Source: Burkholderiales bacterium (GTDB lineage: Bacteria; Pseudomonadota; Gammaproteobacteria; Burkholderiales; Nitrosomonadaceae). From it: a stretch of DNA of 64,000 bases. This document shows, piece by piece, positions 26,877-33,765 of the stretch. Position 1 is the first letter of the stretch, and each line of letters starts with the position of its first letter. Both the position numbers and the translations under genes were made by a program. The notes beneath the pieces are model-generated. The model worked only from the letters and a program-made list of their open reading frames with translations, was not told the DNA's origin and searched no databases. The stretch is from contig JACKLR010000001.1 in assembly GCA_024235795.1 (NCBI GenBank), positions 1,178,001 to 1,242,000 on the forward strand, read 5' to 3'.

Positions 26877-27512
26877 ATGGAGAAATATTCGGCAATTACC
26901 GTAACAAAGAAAGATGGTAGTGAGTCATTCCAGTTAGATGGGCAGGTACTCCCTTTCAACGTGTTGAGTTTTTGGCAATGGTCGTCATCTGATTTAGTGG
27001 GTAACGCCCTCCGCGGTAAATTGGCCGAGTATATTGTGTCGAGCGCAGTAGGAAGTAATGAGAACATTCGAACGGAATGGGATGCGTACGACGTTGTAAC
27101 ACCGGAAGGAATAAAGGTAGAGGTTAAGTCCGGAGCGTATATTCAAAGCTGGGCGCAAAACAGACTTTCTAGAATTCAGTTCGGTATTCCGGAAACTCAA
27201 GGATGGGATGCAAAAACAAACACATACTCGTCGCAGATTGAAAGGCAGTCGGATGTATATGTATTTTGCGTTCTGGAACATAAAAACCAAGAAACAATAG
27301 ATCCATTGAATCTAGACCAATGGGTCTTTTATGTAATTGCAACATCTAAATTAAATGAAGCAGTAGGTAAGCAGAAAACCATCTCTCTTTCGAGCCTGCT
27401 AAAACTAGCTCCGAGAGAGGTAAAGTATGGAGAAATCAATCATGCAATCAAGCGTGTCGTATTTGGCAGCAGCTACCAGGCAATCCAGCCGACCGCTAAA
27501 AGCGGCGGCTGA
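26877..27512 (+). CDS. Cassette 7: restriction-endonuclease-like (PD-(D/E)XK) protein
   Basis: 211 aa. The core shows Glu51 in a helix (KLAEYIVSSAVG), Asp72 (AYDVVTPEG), and Glu82-V-Lys84 followed by Gln90 (KVEVKSGAYIQSW): D-x9-ExK plus a downstream Gln, the usual PD-(D/E)XK nuclease set. A role in DNA cleavage or phage defence is inference; no methyltransferase partner is nearby. The last 14 codons (from 27471) lie within the attC, so the recombination site doubles as coding sequence. Confidence 0.72.
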   Translation: MEKYSAITVTKKDGSESFQLDGQVLPFNVLSFWQWSSSDLVGNALRGKLAEYIVSSAVGSNENIRTEWDAYDVVTPEGIKVEVKSGAYIQSWAQNRLSRIQFGIPETQGWDAKTNTYSSQIERQSDVYVFCVLEHKNQETIDPLNLDQWVFYVIATSKLNEAVGKQKTISLSSLLKLAPREVKYGEINHAIKRVVFGSSYQAIQPTAKSGG

Positions 27513-27526
27513 TCGCAACGTTATAA
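27471..27526 (+). other. attC site of cassette 7 (short, within coding sequence)
   Basis: 56 bp. R'' AGCTACC (27471-27477), one mismatch to the complement of the cassette start GTTAGCT; stem CAGCCGACCGC/GCGGCGGCTG; R' GTTATAA (27520-27526). It overlaps the 3' end of the cassette 7 gene. Confidence 0.8.
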
Positions 27527-27537
27527 GTCACGCGCCA

Positions 27538-27897
27538 ATGGAAGCTAAGCGACATCAAGACTTGCTGGAAGGTTTATCGCGTGTGCGGAAAACAAAATAC
27601 GCAACCGATGTCCCGCTTGGTATTTTTCTTGGTGTAGTAGTCGTGTTCTTCGTCTTGAAGGGGTTGGGGTTCGAGTCGTGGTTCAAGCCGATCTACCAAC
27701 TATCTTTTGTGCTCTTTTTTTGGGGCTTCGTCATGCTCTTCATTCAGGAGAACATCAAGTGCCCGAACTGCGGTAAGAAGTTCAACGTCAAAATCAATGG
27801 GACGCGCTACTTCAGGAATCTATTTAACCGCAAGTGCATGAATTGCGGTCTTCGGCTAAATGGAGACAACGTCTCCGAGTATGCAAATGACTTATAA
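27538..27897 (+). CDS. Cassette 8: small membrane protein with zinc ribbon
   Basis: 119 aa from ATG 27538, 17 bp into the cassette; the longer upstream frame lies in cassette 7 and is rejected. Two hydrophobic segments (about residues 24-43 and 52-68) form a hairpin, followed by a cytosolic zinc ribbon CPNCG...CMNCG (about residues 76-108). Family not recognised. The TAA stop lies in the R'' box TTATAAC (27892-27898). Confidence 0.7.
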   Translation: MEAKRHQDLLEGLSRVRKTKYATDVPLGIFLGVVVVFFVLKGLGFESWFKPIYQLSFVLFFWGFVMLFIQENIKCPNCGKKFNVKINGTRYFRNLFNRKCMNCGLRLNGDNVSEYANDL

Positions 27898-27930
27898 CCC
27901 TGCGCTCAAGCGCACAGCAGAAAGGTCCAT
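27892..27930 (+). other. Truncated attC ending the cassette array
   Basis: The left half is normal: R'' TTATAAC (27892-27898), exactly complementary to the cassette start, then CCTGCGCTCAAGCGCAC. The matching right half and an R' GTTRRRY box are missing, and sequence of a different character begins, so cassette 8 can probably no longer be excised from this side. Confidence 0.75.
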
Positions 27931-28078
27931 AGTTAATAATTTCTGTTTTCGCTCACAGTATTCCCAAAAAGCATAGTAAGGGGTTCAAGTCTTGCAATCA
28001 CATATTTATCCCGTTTTCACACAGCGCGCAGAATCAAGGTTAAAATACAAATGCACACACTTGTCGGGTGAACTAAAA
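27931..28078. other. Non-coding stretch after the integron
   Basis: No gene seen. From about 28010 the sequence matches, at roughly 70-80 percent by eye, the stretch before the second VapC remnant (from about 28825), so it belongs to the duplicated toxin-antitoxin debris rather than to the integron. Confidence 0.5.
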
Positions 28079-28190
28079 TTAAACTGGAAGAATCTGAACA
28101 CTGGTATTTGCACCTGCACTTCGCAACCGCTTGTCGTTAGTAGCAAGCGGCAGGCCGCGCCTAATTGCAAGCTCCAATTGAAAATCAGCA
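28079..28190 (-). pseudogene. C-terminal remnant of a VapC-type PIN-domain toxin
   Basis: Minus strand encodes ADFQLELAIRRGLPLATNDK then LRSAGANTGVQILPV and a stop: the last ~35 residues of a PIN-domain toxin (LPLAT-x-D is the conserved C-terminal PIN motif with an acidic active-site residue). No upstream toxin sequence follows. A second, diverged copy lies at 28895-29005. Confidence 0.75.
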
Positions 28191-28244
28191 ACAGGTCTTT
28201 CAATGCAACATTCACATATTCAACAGATTTGAACTCCCTTTGCT

Positions 28245-28525
28245 CTACGATTTTGCAACCAACGAAAACCGTTCCGGATGCTCAATCGATTCGATGCCCA
28301 AATCCACATCCAGATCAGGCCAGAAAAAATGACCTGGTGTCGGCTCTGTCACATTGAGTACTTTGCCAACGGGCGCATCTTTAAACCATGGAAAGTCGGC
28401 GTACGGCATAAACAATTCCTTGTCACTGACAATTCCTTGTCACTGGCCAGCAGCCATACACCATGACTGGAGATATGGGTAATCTCAGTTTTTGAAGTGA
28501 GCGTTCCTGTTATTTCTGAATTCAT
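28245..28525 (-). pseudogene. DUF2442 gene broken by a 17-bp tandem duplication
   Basis: Starts at ATG 28525 (MNSEITGTLTSKTEITHISS, HGVWLLASDKEL) and would continue FMPYADFPWFKDAPVGKV...WPDLDVDLGIESIEHPERF to a stop at 28245, a full DUF2442 protein. A 17-bp direct tandem duplication (28412-28428 and 28429-28445) shifts the frame after DKEL. Removing one copy restores the reading frame. It overlaps the 3' end of the DUF4160 gene by 41 bp; the two families commonly occur as a pair. Confidence 0.88.
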
Positions 28526-28723
28526 CGTAGTGCGCCTCAATAATGTTCTCAATTTCCCTGAGTTGTGACCGTGTCAGATGATAGTTTTTTGCCAATTCAA
28601 TTTCCGGTTCCAACCAAATCTTTGCTTCACCGTCTCCTGTGTGGATATGTACATGCATTCTTGTTTCCTCTCTTGAAAAGAAGAAGAACCGGTATCCTTT
28701 TCCAAATAAATTGTTGGGCTCAT
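28485..28723 (-). pseudogene. DUF4160 gene with a 1-nt frameshift
   Basis: From ATG 28723 the frame reads MSPTIYLEK; the conserved continuation GYRFFFFSREETRMHVHIHT then GDGEAKIWLEPEIELAKNY lies in the next frame. One A missing in the A-run after TTGG explains it. The DUF4160 hallmark (FFFFSxE...HVHxxxGxGEAKxWLEP) is otherwise complete to the stop at 28485. Translation could restart at the internal ATG of MHVHIH, so partial function is conceivable. A sequencing error in the homopolymer is the main alternative. Confidence 0.82.
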
Positions 28724-28894
28724 ATTAGAAAAATTATAATCCCAAATCTAACCAAATCCTATCAATCCGTTCTTTTACCATAACGATACCACCCCCATAA
28801 CGACACCAGGTCTCGCTATCATACATTCATCCTGTTTCCATACAGCTAAATCTTTGTTGCTGCAAAATACACGCACTTGCCGGATAAATGAAAA
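28724..28894. other. Spacer between toxin-antitoxin remnants
   Basis: No gene. The second part (from about 28825) is the diverged repeat of the 28010-28078 stretch that lies after the stop of the other VapC remnant. Confidence 0.5.
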
Positions 28895-29109
28895 TTAAAC
28901 TGGAAGAATTTGAACACCGGTATTTGCACCTGCACTTCGCAACTGCTTGTCATTTATAGCCAATGGCGGGGTGAGTCTAATTGCAAGTTCCAAATAATTG
29001 GCATCATTCTCCCACGTCGCTCGGCTTGTATCATGACGTTTCCCAATTCAAGACGCCATAAGGACGGAACTAACGCCCCTTCATCCCTGACACGTTCCAA
29101 TAAAGCATC
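28895..29109 (-). pseudogene. VapC-type PIN-domain toxin remnant
   Basis: Minus strand, two out-of-frame pieces: DALLERVRDEGALVPSLWRL then ELGNVMIQAERRGRM (29005-29109), the N-proximal part of a PIN toxin lacking its first ~20 residues, and DANYLELAIRLTPPLAIND then KQLRSAGANTGVQILPV (28895-29005), its C-terminus. The middle of the domain is deleted. The front is fused out of frame to an antitoxin remnant. Confidence 0.8.
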
Positions 29110-29240
29110 GCTAAGGGTTTTCCATGACGGGTAATGACGATTTCCTCGCCTTGGACTACACGTTCGAGCAAGGAGGACAGATGGGTTTTGGCTTCAAAAG
29201 CACCTATAGGATCAAGACAAAGCTTGCCTTCGGCTTTAAA
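29110..29240 (-). pseudogene. VapB/Phd-type antitoxin remnant
   Basis: Minus strand encodes LDPIGAFEAKTHLSSLLERV then VQGEEIVITRHGKPLA, the conserved core of Phd/YefM-VapB antitoxins, with no start codon. After LA it runs out of frame into the PIN toxin remnant, so one deletion removed the antitoxin tail and the toxin start. Confidence 0.78.
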
Positions 29241-29315
29241 CTACATGTAGAATTAAGGGTTGCATAAATTCACTCTATATTTGAGCTAAAAGTAAAGGCG
29301 GGTAGACAAAAGATT

Positions 29316-29588
29316 ATGGTCATTATCAGATTGGCACGCGGGGGCGCCAAGAAACGCCCTTTTTATAATATGGTTGTTGCGAACTCACGTAACGCGCGGG
29401 ACGGCAGATTTATTGAACGCGTTGGATTTTATAACCCCAGGGCTACCGGTGGCGAAGAAACGCTGCGTATCCAACTGGATCGGATCAATTTCTGGCAGTC
29501 GAAAGGCGCGCAGGTATCCAGCACCGTGAACAGATTATTAAAACAATTTGCAGCAACGAACAAGGAAGCAGCAGCAAATACCCAATAA
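29316..29588 (+). CDS. rpsP: 30S ribosomal protein S16
   Basis: 90 aa; begins MVIIRLARGGAKKRPFYN, the invariant S16 start. First gene of rpsP-rimM-trmD-rplS. A GGCGGGTAG purine-rich stretch lies about 12 bp upstream of ATG. The C-terminus (FAATNKEAAANTQ) is a normal variable tail. Confidence 0.98.
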   Translation: MVIIRLARGGAKKRPFYNMVVANSRNARDGRFIERVGFYNPRATGGEETLRIQLDRINFWQSKGAQVSSTVNRLLKQFAATNKEAAANTQ

Positions 29589-29607
29589 GAACAGTCTTGC
29601 AGCACCC

Positions 29608-30165
29608 ATGGTTATTATGGGTCATGTTATTAACGCCTTTGGTATACAAGGCTGGGTCAGGGTCTTTCCGTACACGGACAGAATTGATGGATTGCTTGAT
29701 TATGAAACATGGTGGTTAGGACAAGACGATAACCACTGGAACGAAATGCAGGTCATAGCAGGCCGCATTAACGGCAACGTACTGGATGTACAGTTAAAAG
29801 GATGCGATGACCGAGATCATGCGCTACGGCTTAAAGGAATGCAAATTGCTATTCCACGGAATAAACTGCCGGATTTACCGGAAAATGGAGCGCAAGGATA
29901 CTATTGGTCTGATTTGATTGGCGCCGAGGTGGTCAATCTGAACAACGAAAAACTTGGCACGGTGGTGGGACTGATTGAAACCGGCGCAAATGATATATTG
30001 CGGGTGAGGACCGATAGCATCAATTCTGAGCGATCTGAGCAATCTCAAGGCTCTGAACGTAATGGTACACAAGAACTGCTGATTCCATTTATTGAGAAAA
30101 CATTCATCAAGAAAGTGGATTTAAAGTGTTCTCGAATTGTTGTGGATTGGGAACTGGATTATTGA
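29608..30165 (+). CDS. rimM: Ribosome maturation factor RimM
   Basis: 185 aa from ATG 29608 (MVIMGHVINAFGIQGWVRV). Binds S19 in 16S rRNA processing. RimM N-domain, then a PRC-barrel domain with YYWSDLIGAEVVN and a C-terminal LLIPFIEKTFIKKVDL. An in-frame TTG at 29548 would overlap rpsP by 41 bp and is less likely. A Ser/Glu-rich insertion NSERSEQSQGSERNG lies in the barrel loop. Confidence 0.95.
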   Translation: MVIMGHVINAFGIQGWVRVFPYTDRIDGLLDYETWWLGQDDNHWNEMQVIAGRINGNVLDVQLKGCDDRDHALRLKGMQIAIPRNKLPDLPENGAQGYYWSDLIGAEVVNLNNEKLGTVVGLIETGANDILRVRTDSINSERSEQSQGSERNGTQELLIPFIEKTFIKKVDLKCSRIVVDWELDY

Positions 30166-30200
30166 AACGGATATTGAGGCGATAATTGAGGTAAAGCGCG

Positions 30201-30989
30201 ATGCCTTACGAGTGTGATGTCATCACATTGTTTCCGGATATGTTTGATGCCGTTACGCAATATGGTGTTACAGGAAGAGCGCATAAAAACAACCTGTTCC
30301 ATTTACATAGATGGAACCCGCGCGATTTTAGCGAAAACAACCACCGCACGGTTGATGACAGTCCCTACGGCGGTGGACCGGGAATGGTGATGATGGCAAA
30401 ACCACTCGAGCAAGCTATCATCAGTGCCAGAGCGCGGCAGCATTCGGCAGGGATTGACAAAGCGGAAGTCATTTATCTGACCCCGCAAGGGCAACGGCTA
30501 GACAATGACCTGGTTAAGCGGTTAAGCAAGCTGCCAGGTATTATTTTGCTCTGCGGACGTTATGAAGGCGTAGATGAACGCGTGTTGAATCGCCAGGTAG
30601 ACACTGAAATTTCAATAGGCGACTACGTTCTTTCCGGCGGTGAACTAGCAGCCATGGTAATTATAGACTGTGTAACACGGTTGATTCCAGGAACGTTGGG
30701 CGACCCTGAATCAGCCAATCAGGATTCGTTTGCAAACGGGCTTCTGGACTACCCGCATTACACGCGCCCTGAGAAATACTGCGACAGCAGCGTACCGGAG
30801 GTTTTATTATCGGGTAATCATGCTGATATACGCCGCTGGCGCTTACAACAGGCACTGGGCAAAACTTGGCTGAAACGCCCTGATTTACTTAAATTGAAAG
30901 AAGTTCAAGGGATTACAAAAGAAGAAAAAATACTTCTGGAAGAATTTAAGAAAACCTGCAAGAACCAGGTAAAAATAAACGGTAAATAG
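30201..30989 (+). CDS. trmD: tRNA (guanine(37)-N1)-methyltransferase
   Basis: 262 aa SPOUT methyltransferase making m1G37. The trefoil-knot SAM site is seen in LLCGRYEGVDERV (about 113-125) and YVLSGGELAAMVIID (about 140-154); the RPDLL motif is near the C-terminus. Third gene of the ribosomal operon. Confidence 0.98.
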   Translation: MPYECDVITLFPDMFDAVTQYGVTGRAHKNNLFHLHRWNPRDFSENNHRTVDDSPYGGGPGMVMMAKPLEQAIISARARQHSAGIDKAEVIYLTPQGQRLDNDLVKRLSKLPGIILLCGRYEGVDERVLNRQVDTEISIGDYVLSGGELAAMVIIDCVTRLIPGTLGDPESANQDSFANGLLDYPHYTRPEKYCDSSVPEVLLSGNHADIRRWRLQQALGKTWLKRPDLLKLKEVQGITKEEKILLEEFKKTCKNQVKINGK

Positions 30990-30998
30990 GAAAATGTT

Positions 30999-31448
30999 AT
31001 GAATATCATTGATCAATTAGAAGCTGAAGAAATTAGTCGTTTAAATAAAAACATACCCAGTTTTTCACCTGGCGATACGGTTGTAGTCAATGTCAATGTT
31101 GTAGAGGGAGACCGCAAACGGGTGCAGGCATACGAAGGTGTCGTCATTGCCAAGCGCAATCGCGGTTTGAATTCGGCATTTACGGTTCGCAAGATTTCCA
31201 GCGGTGAAGGCGTTGAGCGAACATTCCAAACGTATTCCCCACTTATTGCAAGCATAGAAATCAAGCGACGCGGCGATGTCCGTCGTGCAAAACTGTACTA
31301 TTTGAGAGAACGTTCAGGCAAATCTGCGCGCATCCGCGAAAAACTGCCTGCACGTTTAAATAAAAACGCTCAAGTAGCCGCGCCTAAAAAACAGGATAAA
31401 CCAGTAAAGAAAGTGCAGGAAACGGCACCGGAGGACAATTCTGAATAA
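30999..31448 (+). CDS. rplS: 50S ribosomal protein L19
   Basis: 149 aa; core L19 (residues 1-115) with FSPGDTVVVNVNVVEGDRKR and GVERTFQTYSP; then a Lys/Pro-rich extension of ~30 residues (APKKQDKPVKKVQETAPED) beyond the usual end. Last gene of the operon, 9 bp after trmD, followed by a terminator. Confidence 0.98.
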   Translation: MNIIDQLEAEEISRLNKNIPSFSPGDTVVVNVNVVEGDRKRVQAYEGVVIAKRNRGLNSAFTVRKISSGEGVERTFQTYSPLIASIEIKRRGDVRRAKLYYLRERSGKSARIREKLPARLNKNAQVAAPKKQDKPVKKVQETAPEDNSE

Positions 31449-31470
31449 GTCGTTCTAAAAACCCAGTTAA

Positions 31471-31507
31471 AAGCCACGCACGATTAAAAATCATGGGTGG
31501 CTTTTTT
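31471..31507. terminator. Intrinsic terminator shared by rplS and the ArsC-family gene
   Basis: Stem AAGCCAC (31471-31477) / GTGGCTT (31497-31503) followed by a T-run on the plus strand and preceded by an A-rich run, so it can work from both sides between the convergent genes. Confidence 0.8.
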
Positions 31508-31514
31508 ATTCCAA

Positions 31515-31862
31515 TTACAGCAGCTCCTGGACATTTTCGGGTGGTCGGCATATTTTCGCTTTATCCCCACGCACTACAATTGGGCGCTGCATTAAATCGG
31601 GATTTTCAACCATCAGTTTAATCAATTCATCCTCCGAGACCGTATTTAAATCAAGATCACGTGCGGCGGGCTCATCCTGACGCAGCACATCACGCGCGGT
31701 TAGATTCAGTTTTTGTATCAACTCTCTCAATTTATCAACAGTCAAAGGCGTTTCGTAATAATTGACGGATTCATATTCCTGGCCGCTGTCATCCAGTATC
31801 GCCAATGTGCCGCGGCATTTACTGCACGTTGGTTTCTGATAAATTGTTATTTTATCGCTCAT
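31515..31862 (-). CDS. arsC: ArsC/Spx-family arsenate reductase-like protein
   Basis: About 115 aa from ATG 31862 (MSDKITIYQKPTCSKC) with GGGAGAAG upstream; a longer in-frame start at 31898 is rejected. Thioredoxin-like fold with Cys13 and Cys16 (TCSKC) and RPIVVRGDKAKICRPPE. Glutaredoxin-linked arsenate reduction is the family role; no other ars gene is near, so a YffB-like role is possible. Confidence 0.82.
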   Translation of the reverse strand: MSDKITIYQKPTCSKCRGTLAILDDSGQEYESVNYYETPLTVDKLRELIQKLNLTARDVLRQDEPAARDLDLNTVSEDELIKLMVENPDLMQRPIVVRGDKAKICRPPENVQELL

Positions 31863-31984
31863 AGAACAAATCTTCTCCCTGAACTTAGGACGCTCCACAG
31901 GCTTAGAGTGACATTACAGTAGAACCGACAATAAACATGATGAACGATGCATCGGCAAATCAATCTTTATTACCGGGAACCGCG

Positions 31985-32512
31985 CTAATTGACGCCACAT
32001 TCATCCGAAATGGCTTTATGTGCTGCAGACGATCCTGATAATCCAAAAGTGTCTGTCGTCTGCGTTCCACGCGAAGAAGTACCTTGAACCACCAACGTAC
32101 TGCCGCGTCTGATTGCGTCAGCCAGTTTGTTATCGGTACTCTGATCAGGAGCCCAGGCGGAATCATCCTGAGTAAAAAGCTTGAAGGTCTGGTTGTTCAC
32201 TTTGACCACCACTTCACTACCCGCTTTATAGCTATAACCGGCAATATAACTGAACACATTTTTACTGCCTTCCGCCGGACGATGCGTAATCAACGCAAAA
32301 ATATCCCCACGCTTCGTATAGTCACCTTCATCTTTTTTTGGCTGGCTGACCATATAGCAAACTTTGCCATTGTTTTCCATAAACTTATAAGCTGTCCAGT
32401 CGCCATGCTGCCCCAGCAACTCTGGCTCGGATGCCTGGACTGAACTCATCGCACCACCCATAAAAAAAATGGCACTTGTCAAAATTAACCTGCTTAATTG
32501 TCTATACTTCAT
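31985..32512 (-). CDS. IalB-like periplasmic protein (invasion-associated locus B family)
   Basis: 175 aa. Signal peptide ~1-27 (cleavage after VQA). The IalB pattern is present: GQHGDWTAYKF, VCYMVSQPKK, DIFALITHRP and a C-terminal TFGLSGSSAAHKAISDECGV. Named from Bartonella; in environmental bacteria its function is unknown. Monocistronic. Confidence 0.8.
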   Translation of the reverse strand: MKYRQLSRLILTSAIFFMGGAMSSVQASEPELLGQHGDWTAYKFMENNGKVCYMVSQPKKDEGDYTKRGDIFALITHRPAEGSKNVFSYIAGYSYKAGSEVVVKVNNQTFKLFTQDDSAWAPDQSTDNKLADAIRRGSTLVVQGTSSRGTQTTDTFGLSGSSAAHKAISDECGVN

Positions 32513-32613
32513 AATGAAAAGCCTTGAGATTGTATTGGATAATCGAGTTTTCTGTAACTGTGCTCAATATATGGAAAATGCATTAGTCTGATTGACTCAA
32601 TGAAGCAGAAAAC

Positions 32614-32871
32614 TTAAGCGCATCCTTCCATTTTATAGATGTAGTAACCATTATTATTTATGGCATCTATCACATCTGGCGGCGCGCTTTGACTATGACA
32701 GAAACTGCATTCTTTACTGGTCACAACGGCATCACCTTCACCAATCGAAACTAACCATTCCTTGGCGTATTCAACGGCTTTTTGGTCATCCTTAACTGCT
32801 GTAAAAACATCAAAGTGCATAATATGTCCATCTTTTGCTTTCACATACGTATCATAAACATGAATCTGCAT
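32614..32871 (-). CDS. DUF2024 family protein
   Basis: 85 aa from ATG 32871 (MQIHVYDTYVKAKDGHIMHFDVF), the usual start of this family; longer in-frame starts exist at 32883 and 32919. Contains CSFCHSQ, a possible metal or redox site. Function unknown. Confidence 0.8.
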   Translation of the reverse strand: MQIHVYDTYVKAKDGHIMHFDVFTAVKDDQKAVEYAKEWLVSIGEGDAVVTSKECSFCHSQSAPPDVIDAINNNGYYIYKMEGCA

Positions 32872-33056
32872 ATTTTTCTTCATCCTTAAGATTAAAACTG
32901 AAAAAAAGCAAAGCAACATGACCAGAAAATTTTAATCACTCTGCTTTACTGAACGGGGGTTACTATATCAATTAATCCGACAAACCGCCATGATAATGAA
33001 CAGATTAACAGGATTCTATAAAAGGATTTCAACCAATAACAGCTTCAATACTGCTT

Positions 33057-33746
33057 CTAGGCGTCTTTTCTGCGCGCGACAATAACACCGTCACGTGTTG
33101 GATTGATAAACGTATCAAAGTCAGGGTCATTAAAAATAATTTGATTATGCTCAACAATCGCTTCGGTCCAGCCAAGTACGATATCGGTATAGGTTTCTGC
33201 AGCCACGCGACCATGCCACAAGACATTGTCGGCAATATAGAGCCCGCCAGGACGAATTCTATCTTTCGCCATTTGCCACACTTCTGGATAACCACCTTTA
33301 TCGACATCGTTATAACAGATATCAAACAGGCCGTCGGTCTGCGCAAAAATATCCTGCGCCATACCCACTCTGAAGTCAATGCGATCCCATAAACCGGCCG
33401 ACGACAAGAATTCCTCCGCACGATCTCTGTTTTCACTGTTGCCGTCACTGCAAATAACCTTTCCTTCCTCGCCAACAACGCGCGCAAACCAGTAGGCGGA
33501 GTAACCGTAGCCACTGCCAAACTCAAAAACACGCCTCGCATCAATCATTTTTGCCTGTGTCTCCAGAAAGAGCCCGACCAGTCTTTGAATGATCGGAAAG
33601 CTCTTCTGTTTGGCAAGCTCTTCCATTTCAACCAAAACGGGATGATCCGTTTTATCGACCAGGCCACGCATATATCGCTCGATATCCGGGTGTACAGGAA
33701 TAATTAAACTAGGATTGTCTGATGTTGGTGTCAGTATTTTATCCAT
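33057..33746 (-). CDS. O-methyltransferase family 3 protein
   Basis: 229 aa from ATG 33746 (MDKILTPTSDNP); a longer frame to 33818 would overlap the upstream ligase gene. Class I SAM fold with FEFGSGYGYSAYWFA (motif I), CSDGNSE and CYNDVDKGGYPE, then GGLYIADNVLWHG. Resembles caffeoyl-CoA/catechol-type O-methyltransferases; the substrate is unknown. Confidence 0.85.
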   Translation of the reverse strand: MDKILTPTSDNPSLIIPVHPDIERYMRGLVDKTDHPVLVEMEELAKQKSFPIIQRLVGLFLETQAKMIDARRVFEFGSGYGYSAYWFARVVGEEGKVICSDGNSENRDRAEEFLSSAGLWDRIDFRVGMAQDIFAQTDGLFDICYNDVDKGGYPEVWQMAKDRIRPGGLYIADNVLWHGRVAAETYTDIVLGWTEAIVEHNQIIFNDPDFDTFINPTRDGVIVARRKDA

Positions 33747-33765
33747 AGCAATCTCCGTTGTTTCC

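Larger units (their letters stand above)
20829..27930. mobile_element. Chromosomal-type integron: intI, attI and eight gene cassettes
   Basis: The integrase is on the minus strand and cassettes are on the plus strand, the standard divergent layout. Cassettes: 1 = 21937-22252, 2 = 22253-22861, 3 = 22862-25294 (holds an IS), 4 = 25295-25610 (identical to 1), 5 = 25611-26212, 6 = 26213-26862, 7 = 26863-27520, 8 = 27521 to about 27930 with a truncated attC. Boundaries are G^TT points of GTTRRRY-like R' boxes; in cassettes 1-8 the R'' box is complementary, exactly or with one mismatch, to the first bases of the same cassette, as circular excision requires. The element sits between typA and rpsP. 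Confidence 0.92.

Noticed and set aside
28278..28466. Plus-strand frames over the DUF2442/DUF4160 region
   Set aside because: Minus-strand translation shows clear family matches; plus-strand frames show none.
20829..29300. CRISPR array
   Set aside because: Repeated elements here are attC sites and a duplicated cassette; no regular short repeats with unique spacers exist in the window.
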